40,281 nucleotides of DNA, taken from contig JAMPFT010000027.1 of assembly GCA_023664305.1 (NCBI GenBank), positions 1 through 40,281 of the forward strand. The letters run 5' to 3'. The DNA comes from a bacterium. GTDB lineage: Bacteria > Bacillota > Clostridia > Lachnospirales > Lachnospiraceae. Shown here in pieces: positions 7,192-14,683 of the stretch (its first letter is position 1; each line of letters begins with the position of its first letter). The translations under genes were made by a program, and so were the position numbers. The notes below the pieces were generated by a model. It had not been told where the DNA came from, ran no database searches, and saw only the letters and a list, made by a program, of their open reading frames with translations.

Positions 7192-8007
7192 ATGAAGATA
7201 GGCGGCAGGGAATTTGAGACAAAGGGCCACACTTATGTGATGGGAATATTGAACGTGACGCCGGATTCCTTTTCCGACGGCGGAAGGTGGAACGACAGAG
7301 ACCGCGCCCTGCGGCATGTGGAGGAGATGGCAGAGCAGGGGGCGGATGTGATCGATATCGGCGGGGAGTCTACGAGACCGGGGTATACCGTGCTCTCCGA
7401 GGAGGAGGAAATCCGGCGTGTTGTGCCCGTGATCGAAGCGGTGAAAGCGCGTTTTGACATACCCGTGTCGCTGGATACCTGTAAGGCAAAGGTGGCGCAG
7501 GCGGGAATCGGGGCCGGGGCCGATCTGATCAACGACATTTGGGGACTGAAATACGACAATAAAATAGCGAATGTTATATCAGAGAGCGGACTGCCCTGCT
7601 GTCTGATGCACAACCGGAAGACCCCGGTTTATGCGGATTTTATGCAGGATGTGGCGGCGGATTTGGCAGAGACCTTGTATCTGGCGGAGAGAGTGGGCAT
7701 TCCCGGGGACAGGATTATACTGGATCCGGGCGTCGGGTTTGCGAAATCCTATGAACAGAATCTGGAAATTATCAATTCTCTGGAGGAGCTGCATGCGCTG
7801 GGGTGTCCGCTGCTTTTAGGCTGCAGCCGGAAGTCGGTGATCGGCCAGACGCTCGACCTTCCCGTGGATCAGCGTCTGGAGGGGACTCTGGCCACCACAG
7901 TGCTGGCGGTGATGAAGGGCTGTATGTTTGTCCGGGTTCACGATGTGAGGGAGAATCTGCGGGCGGTCAGGATGACGGAGGCTGTTTTGAGAGGAGGAAG
8001 AGCCTGA
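7192..8007 (+). CDS. folP: dihydropteroate synthase
   Basis: It condenses hydroxymethyl-dihydropterin pyrophosphate with p-aminobenzoate, and is the target of sulfonamides. The 271-residue product has the signatures M-G-I-L-N-V-T-P-D-S-F-S-D-G-G at 17-31 and D-I-G-G-E-S-T-R-P-G at 55-64. Further along come N-D-I-W-G, L-D-P-G-V-G-F-A-K and G-C-S-R-K-S. ATG 7192 is chosen because homology begins there and a GAGAGGA precedes it by 11 bases. An in-frame TTG at 7141 lies in the minisatellite region. folBK overlaps its stop codon by one base (TGATG), which indicates translational coupling. Confidence 0.96.
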   Translation: MKIGGREFETKGHTYVMGILNVTPDSFSDGGRWNDRDRALRHVEEMAEQGADVIDIGGESTRPGYTVLSEEEEIRRVVPVIEAVKARFDIPVSLDTCKAKVAQAGIGAGADLINDIWGLKYDNKIANVISESGLPCCLMHNRKTPVYADFMQDVAADLAETLYLAERVGIPGDRIILDPGVGFAKSYEQNLEIINSLEELHALGCPLLLGCSRKSVIGQTLDLPVDQRLEGTLATTVLAVMKGCMFVRVHDVRENLRAVRMTEAVLRGGRA

Positions 8008-8843
8008 TGTACAAAGGATTCGGGACGGATGAAATCAGAATTGAGAAGCTGGAGGTTTACGCCTATCACGGCGTCTATCCGCAGGAGAAGAGCAGGGGGC
8101 AGACCTTTTATGTGAACGCGGCATTGTACACGGATATCCGTAAGGCGGCCGCAAAGGACGACCTGGCGCTTTCCGTGGATTACGGGGATGTCTGTACCTT
8201 TATCAGTCAGTGGATGAAAGATAACAAGCGTAATTTATTGGAGACAGTGGCGGAGGATTTGTCTGAGGCGATACTGTTGAGATATCCTTTGGTTTTTTCC
8301 GTGGATTTGGAGATCCGAAAGCCGGAGGCTCCGATCGATCAGCCCTTTGGCTGCGTGTCTGTGAAGATAAACCGCGGCTGGCATCGGGCTTATCTGGGAT
8401 TGGGCTCCAATCTGGGAGAGAAGGAGAGTTACCTGGACGGTGCGGTTTTAGCCCTGCGGGAGCATCCCCTGATCCGGGAGGTCAGGGAGTCAAAGCGGAT
8501 TGAGACGGCGCCTTACGGCGGTATAGAGCAGGACAACTTTTTAAACAGCGTGTTGAGACTGGATACCCTGCTGGGTCCCGAGGAATTGCTGGAGGTTCTT
8601 CACGGGATCGAAAACGCCGCGGGCCGGGAGCGGACGGTGCGCTGGGGGCCAAGGACGCTGGATCTGGATATTCTGTTCTACGACCGGCTGGTCTATGAGA
8701 GCGACGATCTTGTTATCCCGCATCCCGATCTGGAAAACCGTGATTTTGTGCTACGGCCGCTGGAGACCCTTGCTCCAAATTACAGACATCCCGTCTCGGG
8801 AAAAACCGTATCCCGGCTTCTGCAGGAGCTTTCCGGGAAGTGA
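8007..8843 (+). CDS. folBK: fused dihydroneopterin aldolase / HPPK
   Basis: It carries two consecutive steps. The FolB half (residues 1-120, with V-Y-A-Y-H-G-V-Y-P-Q-E and L-S-V-D-Y-G-D-V) cleaves dihydroneopterin to hydroxymethyl-dihydropterin. The FolK half (about 130-278, with Y-L-G-L-G-S-N-L-G and R-W-G-P-R-T-L-D-L-D-I-L) transfers pyrophosphate from ATP. Total length is 278 residues. The start at ATG 8007 overlaps the folP stop codon, with GAGGAGG seven to ten bases upstream. It is the last gene of the folate operon and is followed by two hairpin-terminator repeats. Confidence 0.95.
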   Translation: MYKGFGTDEIRIEKLEVYAYHGVYPQEKSRGQTFYVNAALYTDIRKAAAKDDLALSVDYGDVCTFISQWMKDNKRNLLETVAEDLSEAILLRYPLVFSVDLEIRKPEAPIDQPFGCVSVKINRGWHRAYLGLGSNLGEKESYLDGAVLALREHPLIREVRESKRIETAPYGGIEQDNFLNSVLRLDTLLGPEELLEVLHGIENAAGRERTVRWGPRTLDLDILFYDRLVYESDDLVIPHPDLENRDFVLRPLETLAPNYRHPVSGKTVSRLLQELSGK

Positions 8844-8850
8844 GGGGAAA

Positions 8851-8914
8851 GGAAGGATGCGAAGCATTCTTCCAAGCCGGTTTACCGGCTTTGTGTCCGA
8901 CAGGACGTTTTTTA
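8851..8914 (+). repeat. hairpin terminator repeat, family A, copy 2 (three hairpins)
   Basis: Hairpin 1 (8851-8873) pairs GGAAGGATGC with GCATTCTTCC around GAA. A second stem, AAGCCGG/CCGGCTT at 8874-8891, follows. Then comes a short GTCC/GGAC stem with six T at 8908-8913. It is a diverged copy with an extra stem and should terminate the folate operon. Confidence 0.75.
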
Positions 8915-8918
8915 TCTT

Positions 8919-8991
8919 ATAGGAAATTTCGCCGTAGCCAGGGAAGAATGCGAAGCATTCTTTTAAGTGCCACGCAGGGGCACTTTTTTAT
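8919..8991 (+). repeat. hairpin terminator repeat, family A, copy 3
   Basis: The left part reads AGGAAATTTCGCCGTAGCCA. Hairpin 1 is at 8943-8963 (GAAGAATGC, GAA, GCATTCTTT). Hairpin 2 is AAGTGCC/GGCACTT, running into T 8984-8989. The TAA stop of the minus-strand Gx transporter gene (plus-strand TTA, 8988-8990) lies in its T-tract, exactly as in copy 1. Confidence 0.8.
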
Positions 8992-9494
8992 GGAAGCTCC
9001 GGCAGATGAGGCTTCAGATACCGGGTCGCAAAGAAAGCGGCCAGACCGGTGAAAAAACCCGTGATGACGCCGCTTAATATCAGGAAAGGGAGATAAGTCC
9101 ATATCCCGGCGGAGCGGGTCAAGGCATAGGCGACCAGAAGCTGGCCGATATTGTGAGCCAGACCGCCGACGGCTCCTGTAATAAATAGCGCCTGTTTTTT
9201 AAATAGACGGTTGAAAAAGTACATTGCGAACATGCCGAGAACGCCGCCGAAGAGGCTGTAAAGCAGACTGACGGCCTGCCCGAACAGAAGGGCGGACAAA
9301 AGGATGCGCACGGTTAATACAAGGGAGGCCTCCCGCAGCGTGTAACGGTATAAAAGGATCAAAGTGACGATATTTGCCAGTCCCAGCTTGATCCCGGGAA
9401 TCGGCACCAGAGGAGGCAGCATGCTTTCAACCGCGTAGACTGCCAGCGAGACAGTGGCGTATAGCGCTAAAAAGGTCATCTTTTTGACGGACAT
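8988..9494 (-). CDS. Gx transporter family protein (heptaprenyl diphosphate synthase component I family)
   Basis: The 168-residue integral membrane protein has about five helices. It shows the family pattern P-x-P-G-I-K-L-G-L-A-N-I-V-T-L near residues 33-47 and G-x-x-G-x-x-A-H-N-I-G-Q near 110-120. The family (PF07456-like) is annotated both as a subunit of heptaprenyl diphosphate synthase and as an S-component-like transporter; neither function is proved for this gene. It follows the NusG-II gene on the minus strand, and apbE is divergent. This grouping is known from flavinylation and Rnf-like redox loci. The start at ATG 9494 follows GGGAGG. Confidence 0.8.
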   Translation of the reverse strand: MSVKKMTFLALYATVSLAVYAVESMLPPLVPIPGIKLGLANIVTLILLYRYTLREASLVLTVRILLSALLFGQAVSLLYSLFGGVLGMFAMYFFNRLFKKQALFITGAVGGLAHNIGQLLVAYALTRSAGIWTYLPFLILSGVITGFFTGLAAFFATRYLKPHLPELP

Positions 9495-9512
9495 TTGAAT
9501 CCCTCCCGTTTG

Positions 9513-9911
9513 TCAGTAGGTTGTGATATCGATATCGTCCCGGTCCGCAGCGCGCAGTTCAATTACGAGACGGTTGGGAAGACAGACGATGGGAAGCCCC
9601 AATGAGCTGACGAAGCCCTGCCGGACGCAGAGCTTGTCCGGGCAGTCTGCGGAAACGATGCCGATGCTCCCGGGCCGCACTTCCACCCGGTTTTCGCCGC
9701 CGTTTTCCCCGGTGACGGTGAAAGTATGGGGTTCTGAAATATCGTTCAGCGGGATGCTGGCGATCAGCTTTCCGTCCTGATAGATATCGGCAATGCAGCC
9801 GGAGGACGGCCGGCGCGGGGAGAGAACAGACCACAGGCTTGCGGCACACAGGATCAACAGAAATGCGCCGGTCAGGACGGCGGCCCGTCTTGTTTTGTTT
9901 TTTTCGTTCAA
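9513..9911 (-). CDS. NusG domain II-containing membrane-anchored protein
   Basis: The 132-residue protein has one N-terminal membrane anchor (about residues 10-28) and an extracytosolic NusG domain II-like beta domain. The domain has C-I-A-D-I-Y-Q-D-G-K, the conserved D-C-P-D-K-L-C-V-R-Q-G-F and I-V-C-L-P-N-R-L. The Cys pairs are typical of this family, which occurs with ApbE and the Gx transporter in extracytosolic electron-transfer loci. The start is TTG 9911, behind AAAGGAGG with about six bases spacing. It is in an operon with the Gx transporter gene and divergent from apbE. Confidence 0.85.
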   Translation of the reverse strand: MNEKNKTRRAAVLTGAFLLILCAASLWSVLSPRRPSSGCIADIYQDGKLIASIPLNDISEPHTFTVTGENGGENRVEVRPGSIGIVSADCPDKLCVRQGFVSSLGLPIVCLPNRLVIELRAADRDDIDITTY

Positions 9912-9975
9912 GAGAGTCCTCCTTTTTCGGTAAGGTGGTATCTGCTTTTTAAGTATAGCAAAAAGGATTGTGAAA

Positions 9976-10998
9976 ATGAAGAAATTTTTTTTACTTGCGG
10001 CGGTCTGCTTTATGGGAATACTGTCCTGCGGCTGTGGAGAGGTAAAGCCCCGGAGAGTTCAGAGTACGGACGTGGCTATGGGCACGGTCATACAGCAGGT
10101 GCTCTATACGGTTTCCGATGACGGCAGGGAGGCGGAAGAGATTCTGCGGCTGTTAAACGACCTGGAGCAGGGCCTTTTGTCTAAAAGGCTGGAAACCTCG
10201 GAGGTTTTTGCCGTGAACGAAGCGGTAGGCGCGCAGGACGGCGTTTTGCTTTCCCCCGCGCTTTCGGAGATTGTGGCCGCCTGTCTTGAGATGTGGGAAA
10301 GGTCTGACGGCTGCTTTGACATAACGCTGGGAGAGGCGGTGGCCCTCTGGGATATCGACAAATGGGCCTCGGAAGAAAATACGGAGGAATTTGAACTCCC
10401 CGACCGCGAGGCCCTGCAAAGGGCGCTGGAGCGCTGCGGCAGCGGAAAGCTCGTTTTGGAGGACGGGCGGCTTTTTCTCCCGGAGGGGGTGCAGCTTGAC
10501 CTGGGCGCGGCGGGAAAAGGCGTGGCTATGGACGAAATCCTGAGCTTTCTGCAAGAGAATGATACAATAACAGGCGCTACCATATCGCTGGGGGGAAGCG
10601 TTTTGACTTACGGGGAAAAACCGGATAAAAGTCTTTGGAGGATCGGGGTCAGAAATCCTGCCGACGTGTCCGCCAATATCGGGATTTTATCGCTGGAGGG
10701 CCAATGGTGTATCTCTACCTCCGGAGATTATGAACGGTATGTGGAGCTGGACGGCGTCCGGTATCACCATATTCTGGATCCCGCCACCGGTTATCCGGCG
10801 GACAGCGGCGTGGCGGGTGTGACGGTACTTTCGAAAAACGGTCTTTTAAGCGACGCACTGTCTACGGCCTGCTTCATCCTGGGGCCCGAGCGGGGAATCC
10901 CTCTGGCGGAAAGCTATGGCGCGGAGGCGCTCTTTGTCGGGAAAGACGGCAGTTTGGAGATGAGCGACGGAATGAGACGATATTTTTCCCGGGAGTGA
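9976..10998 (+). CDS. apbE: FAD:protein FMN transferase, lipoprotein
   Basis: ApbE attaches FMN to Thr/Ser of extracytosolic flavoproteins, using FAD and Mg. The 340-residue product has a lipoprotein signal (K-K-F-F then a hydrophobic stretch, lipobox I-L-S-C with Cys18), so it should sit on the outer face of the membrane. Family motifs include M-G-T-V near 35, D-L-G-A-A-G-K-G near 178, and S-L-G-G-S-V. The C-terminal H-H-I-L-D-P-A-T-G-Y-P and S-D-A-L-S-T-A metal-site segments are also present. ATG 9976 is preferred over GTG 9970 because AAGGA is eight bases before it. No flavoprotein substrate gene is seen nearby. Confidence 0.93.
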   Translation: MKKFFLLAAVCFMGILSCGCGEVKPRRVQSTDVAMGTVIQQVLYTVSDDGREAEEILRLLNDLEQGLLSKRLETSEVFAVNEAVGAQDGVLLSPALSEIVAACLEMWERSDGCFDITLGEAVALWDIDKWASEENTEEFELPDREALQRALERCGSGKLVLEDGRLFLPEGVQLDLGAAGKGVAMDEILSFLQENDTITGATISLGGSVLTYGEKPDKSLWRIGVRNPADVSANIGILSLEGQWCISTSGDYERYVELDGVRYHHILDPATGYPADSGVAGVTVLSKNGLLSDALSTACFILGPERGIPLAESYGAEALFVGKDGSLEMSDGMRRYFSRE

Positions 10999-11075
10999 CG
11001 CCGCTGACGCATCGCTTGCGGAAATGTCGGTTTGGGTGTAAAATAAAAGAAAATCCCGAAAAGGCGGAGGAAACG

Positions 11076-11420
11076 ATGGAAGAGATAATCTATATGCACG
11101 CGGACGATCAGATTTTGAAGACCATAGACGAAAAAATGCCGCCCGAGGAGGAGCTGCAGGATCTGGCGGAATTTTTCAAGGTTTTCGGGGATACCACCAG
11201 GCTGAAAATACTGTATGTGCTGCTCAGCGCGGAAATGTGCGTGTTCGATATCTCCGCCGTGCTGGGGATGTCCCAGTCCGCCATCTCCCACCAGCTGCGA
11301 GTGCTGAAACAGATGGATCTTGTCAAAAACCGCCGGGAGGGGAAGACGGTTTTTTACTCTTTGGCGGACGGCCATATTGTGACGATTTTAAGCCAGGGGC
11401 TGGATCACATCGAGGAGTGA
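11076..11420 (+). CDS. ArsR/SmtB-family metal-sensing repressor
   Basis: The 114-residue winged-helix repressor has a recognition helix M-S-Q-S-A-I-S-H-Q-L-R-V-L-K near 65-78. Near its C-terminus it carries Asp98-x-His100 and His111-x2-Glu114, which matches the alpha-5 metal site of SmtB/CzrA (zinc-type sensors). An A-E-M-C-V-F-D segment at residues 52-58 has a single Cys where alpha-3 sensors have C-x-C. Zinc or a related divalent metal is the likely signal. The start at ATG 11076 follows GGAGG by five bases. No metal efflux gene lies next to it, so the regulated gene is either elsewhere or lost. The last 33 bases overlap the 3' end of the convergent gene. Confidence 0.9.
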   Translation: MEEIIYMHADDQILKTIDEKMPPEEELQDLAEFFKVFGDTTRLKILYVLLSAEMCVFDISAVLGMSQSAISHQLRVLKQMDLVKNRREGKTVFYSLADGHIVTILSQGLDHIEE

Positions 11421-11654
11421 ATGCACTTCGCCTTTTTTCTCTCCGTAAATATAGAGCCAATATGCCAGGGCGCATAAACGGTCTGTATCGGAAACGCTTT
11501 TGTAAGAGCATTTTTGCATCAGTTTTTTGCAGGGATTGATAACCGTATCATAAATTTTCGGTGTGCTTTGTTGCTCATACCGTTCCAAAATCTTTTCCAG
11601 CACCGGTTTCAATTTGTTGTGAAAGCTTTTGATATCCTGCTGTAATTCATTCAT
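11388..11654 (-). pseudogene. DUF6707-like small protein, probably 3'-truncated
   Basis: The 88-residue product starts at ATG 11654 behind GAGG. It is helical in its first 75 residues (K-L-K-P-V-L-E-K-I-L-E-R-Y, then L-C-A-L-A-Y-W-L-Y-I-Y-G-E-K-K). The last 13 or so residues are encoded on the complement of the arsR gene and do not look like a natural continuation. The family assignment (DUF6707) is from memory of the A-L-A-Y-W-L-Y-x-Y-G motif. I infer that the original 3' end was lost when this AT-rich segment joined the arsR side. Confidence 0.4.
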
Positions 11655-11688
11655 TTTTCCTCAAATCCCCGTTTTACTTTGTACCGTT

Positions 11689-11742
11689 ATCTTACCACAA
11701 AAGCATACGCGAATCCATCCTCTTTTCCCGCCGATATCAGCC
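11689..11742 (-). promoter_or_regulatory. promoter module with GCCGATATCAGCC motif, copy 1
   Basis: On the minus strand an extended -10 (TGGTAAGAT, -10 box at 11689-11694) lies 35 bases downstream of the near-palindrome GCCGATATCAGCC (11730-11742). The intervening bases resemble those of the copy at 12316-12367. Confidence 0.5.
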
Positions 11743-11771
11743 GGAATCCTCAGAAGCCTTGAATTTGTAAA

Positions 11772-12266
11772 TCACCTTTTTATAACGAAATTCAAACAGC
11801 CGTTTACGGTATGAACTACAAAAAATACCGAGGCGGTTCCGACTAATAGATAATTGCCTTTCCATAACCCGAAAAACAGGTAGTACAACGGGACAACCGC
11901 AAACTGGCTTATCACAATCAACCAGCCATATTGAAAGCCAAGGTAATAAAAAGCCCAGCCTGTAAAATTGATCAGTATCATGAAAACAGTTATTGCGAAA
12001 AAGACTTTCTCTTTGTGTGTGGCTATCGAAAAGAATTTATTGCCGTCTTTAACAATCAATATCAGCAAAAGCATAGACAGCATACCGAATACCCCCTGTG
12101 TCTTTTCGATCCAGGGAATTTCATTCGGCATATTCATGATAGGATTAAAGTTCATGTTTATCAGCGGCATAATCATATACGGAATTTCCTGAATAACAAA
12201 TGCAATCATTCCCGCATAAGAAATTCCAAAATAATAATTCCGAAACAGACGAAAAAACTTTACCAT
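11772..12266 (-). CDS. membrane protein of unknown function
   Basis: The 164-residue protein has about five hydrophobic segments (near 12-30, 52-68, 82-102, 105-122 and 132-150) and a basic C-terminal K-R. I do not recognise the family. ATG 12266 is preferred over ATG 12278, because the codons G-G-A-G of the first form the ribosome-binding site six bases before the second. Base composition is clearly AT-richer than neighbouring housekeeping genes. Its upstream region is a near-copy of the one upstream of the gene at 11654. Confidence 0.65.
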   Translation of the reverse strand: MVKFFRLFRNYYFGISYAGMIAFVIQEIPYMIMPLINMNFNPIMNMPNEIPWIEKTQGVFGMLSMLLLILIVKDGNKFFSIATHKEKVFFAITVFMILINFTGWAFYYLGFQYGWLIVISQFAVVPLYYLFFGLWKGNYLLVGTASVFFVVHTVNGCLNFVIKR

Positions 12267-12315
12267 ATACTTCTCCATTCATAAACGCCGATTTGTTGAG
12301 CAGTCCGACATCAAT

Positions 12316-12367
12316 ATTTTATCACAAACACACTCGCAATGCCATTCCCTACATGCCGATATCAGCC
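12316..12367 (-). promoter_or_regulatory. promoter module with GCCGATATCAGCC motif, copy 2
   Basis: An extended -10 (TGATAAAAT on the minus strand, box at 12316-12321) and the motif GCCGATATCAGCC at 12355-12367 lie 33 bases apart. The arrangement and much of the sequence match the copy at 11689-11742. Confidence 0.5.
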
Positions 12368-12424
12368 CGCCCCGGCCCTGAACCCCCGGTTGAAAACGGA
12401 ACCGAAAATTGAACGACGCCGTTA

Positions 12425-12454
12425 TTGAAGAAAAACGCCGCGATATACTATAAT
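12425..12454 (+). promoter_or_regulatory. promoter for the XRE regulator gene
   Basis: TTGAAG (12425-12430), 18 bases, and TATAAT (12449-12454) precede the start codon by 66 bases. Confidence 0.65.
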
Positions 12455-12520
12455 AGGTTTCAGATCACGGAAATACTGTGGTGCAGCCGCTGTTTTCAGC
12501 CGACAGAAGGAGAAACGCTT

Positions 12521-13591
12521 ATGAACCTGAAAATCTGTGAAAATCTGAAAACCTTTCGCGCCGATCAGGGCAACACTCAGGAAGAGCTCGCGAATCATCT
12601 GGGAATTTCTATTCAGGCCGTATCCAAATGGGAGCGGGGCGAGAGTTATCCCGACATCACGCTTCTGCCTGCCATCGCCGCATATTACGGCAGGACGGTG
12701 GATGCTCTGTTGGGCTGCGGTGAAATCGAACAGCGCAGGAAAATCGACGGGATTATGAAAGAATATCAGGAAAACGCGCGCAAGGGCAGGATTGAAGACT
12801 GTATCGGCCTGATGCGCGGCGCATTGAAGGAATTTCCGGGCAATCTGTCCCTGACGGCGAGCCTGGCGTATTCTCTGCTGTATATCGGCAAGGAGGAGTA
12901 TCTGGACGAATGTATCGATCTCTGCGAAAAGGTTTTGGGGAAAAGTGTTGACGACAGACAGCGATTTGAAGTATTGCAGAATATCGTTTATGCGTACGGC
13001 AAAAAAGGAAATCCGGACAAGGCAAGGGAATATGCGGAAAAGCTGCCGGGTTCCTACTGCACGCAAAACGCCGTGCTGGAAAGCGTATTGAAGGGAGAAG
13101 AGTGCCGGGAACTGGCGCAGCAGAACATTTATAACTATATGAATCTGATCTGTCTTTCTGTCGTCAGGATGCTCCATACCCGGCCGTATCGTCCGGAGGA
13201 AACGGTTTTTGCATACGAAACGGTGGTAAAGCTTTTCGAGCTGTTCCTTTATGACGGAAACTACGGTTTTGCGCATCTCAATTTGGGACAGCTCTGGACT
13301 GATATTGCGCAGGCCTATGCGGAGTGCGGAAACAGGGAAAAGACCGTGGATGCGCTGAAAACGGCTTGCAGACATGCCATTGAAGCGGATCACATGGAGG
13401 AGGGAAAATGCACCTCAATCTTTGCGGATACCCTCAGCTACTCCGGCAGCAGAATCGTGAAAAATTCTGAGATGAGCCAAACGGAATGGATCCTGAAAAG
13501 AATGGAGGATCCCATATTCGACTTCATCCGGGAGAGCGAGGAGTTTCGGCAGATATCGGGACGCTTTTTTCAGGGGACAAAGAGGTTATAG
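12521..13591 (+). CDS. XRE-family regulator with a helical (TPR-like) C-terminal region
   Basis: The 356-residue product has an N-terminal Cro/C1-type helix-turn-helix. It is marked by T-Q-E-E-L-A-N-H-L-G-I-S-I-Q-A-V-S-K-W-E-R-G, within residues 18-40. The rest is all-helical with repeated A-Y-x-x-x-G/K and aromatic-small patterns that resemble tetratricopeptide repeats (about residues 75-340). Proteins of this layout in Firmicutes often sense peptides or monitor cell state, but the ligand here is unknown. The start at ATG 12521 follows AGAAGGAGA. The gene has its own promoter. Its last 22 bases overlap the convergent gene at 13570. Confidence 0.85.
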   Translation: MNLKICENLKTFRADQGNTQEELANHLGISIQAVSKWERGESYPDITLLPAIAAYYGRTVDALLGCGEIEQRRKIDGIMKEYQENARKGRIEDCIGLMRGALKEFPGNLSLTASLAYSLLYIGKEEYLDECIDLCEKVLGKSVDDRQRFEVLQNIVYAYGKKGNPDKAREYAEKLPGSYCTQNAVLESVLKGEECRELAQQNIYNYMNLICLSVVRMLHTRPYRPEETVFAYETVVKLFELFLYDGNYGFAHLNLGQLWTDIAQAYAECGNREKTVDALKTACRHAIEADHMEEGKCTSIFADTLSYSGSRIVKNSEMSQTEWILKRMEDPIFDFIRESEEFRQISGRFFQGTKRL

Positions 13592-14565
13592 CCGCTGCTG
13601 CCCAAAGGCGAGTGGTAGGTAGTGGTTTCATCGCCGTAGGGCTGGAAGTAAACATAGCGGGAGGTCATGTTGATATGCGTATAGTTCCCCTCCGCCACCG
13701 CAAAATTCTCCGAGCCGTCGGTGCGCATACATCTCAGCTGGGGCTCGCTTCCGTTTTTCTGATAGTAAATGTAGCCGTTTCCCACGTTGAAGCAGTCCAC
13801 CCGGTCTCCGGTCAGAATCTGGATCTCGTTGCGGGACAGACTGTAACGGCAGAGGCGGTAATTTTCCGCAACATCCAGATAATACACATAGTCGCCGTCT
13901 GCTACGGGATACCAGAGATTGCCGCGCCAGACCTCCGAGACGACATCGTTCGCCGTGTTCAGGGCGTACAGGTAGTGATCCTGCTGTGTCCCGTTATAAT
14001 AGATGGCGCCGTTGTAGACGCAGGCGGGATTGATGTTGTAATCGGCCAGATCCACCTGTTCCGATTTGTCGATCTTCAGCTTATAAAATGAGATGGCGGA
14101 ATCGGAGGCGGTGAGCAGATAAAGGTAATTGTCTGCCAGCTGTCCCGTCACAACCACGTCTCTTGTCAGCACGGTGAGATCGTTTCCGTTGAGTCTGCAG
14201 CGGTTGAAGGATTTTTTTCCCTGAAACTGCCCGAACAGGGAGTCTGTGACGCTTTCGGTCTGGTAGAAGAACAGATATTGACCTCCCGCCAGGATATTTC
14301 TGACCTTCAGCCGATTGATCTGCCGCGGGTTGGATTCGTCCGGATTCATGGCGTAGAGTACGCCGCCGTCGGAGGTGTTGGAAAAATACACGGTGCCGTC
14401 GTGTTCGCAGAACAGCCCCTCGTTGTTTAAATTTCCCGCCGTGTTTCCCACGGTGCCCGCCGGGTTCATGGGGATGCGGCCCGAAAAGATCAGGAACACT
14501 CCCAGCAGAGCCACAAACAGGACAAGAATGACGAGAATCAGAATATTTTTCGTGCTCTTTTTCAT
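13570..14565 (-). CDS. membrane-anchored DUF5050-like protein
   Basis: The 331-residue protein has one N-terminal transmembrane anchor (about residues 8-28) and an extracytosolic part made of recurring short motifs. These are Y-F-S-N-T-S-D-G-G-x-L-Y, Y-L-F-F-Y-Q-T, Y-L-Y-L-L, I-Y-Y-N-G, Y-V-Y-Y-L and Y-I-Y-Y-Q-K-N-G. Such Tyr-rich blades about 40 residues apart suggest a beta-propeller and match DUF5050 in Clostridia. Ligand and role are unknown. The start at ATG 14565 follows GGAGG. It is divergent from pheA, with about 120 bases between. Confidence 0.8.
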   Translation of the reverse strand: MKKSTKNILILVILVLFVALLGVFLIFSGRIPMNPAGTVGNTAGNLNNEGLFCEHDGTVYFSNTSDGGVLYAMNPDESNPRQINRLKVRNILAGGQYLFFYQTESVTDSLFGQFQGKKSFNRCRLNGNDLTVLTRDVVVTGQLADNYLYLLTASDSAISFYKLKIDKSEQVDLADYNINPACVYNGAIYYNGTQQDHYLYALNTANDVVSEVWRGNLWYPVADGDYVYYLDVAENYRLCRYSLSRNEIQILTGDRVDCFNVGNGYIYYQKNGSEPQLRCMRTDGSENFAVAEGNYTHINMTSRYVYFQPYGDETTTYHSPLGSSGYNLFVP

Positions 14566-14626
14566 ACCGGATTTCCTCCCTGCGCTTCAAATCGATCTCT
14601 TACCTCCACTATACACCCCTTTTTGC

Positions 14627-14655
14627 TTGCTATCAAGTTTGTTTTGTTATAAAAT
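14627..14655 (+). promoter_or_regulatory. promoter for pheA and possibly the downstream genes
   Basis: TTGCTA (14627-14632), a 17-base spacer and TAAAAT (14650-14655) lie about 30 bases before the pheA start. The leader is too short for a T-box or a leader peptide. Confidence 0.65.
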
Positions 14656-14683
14656 AAATACTGGAAATCTACGGAAGGAACGG

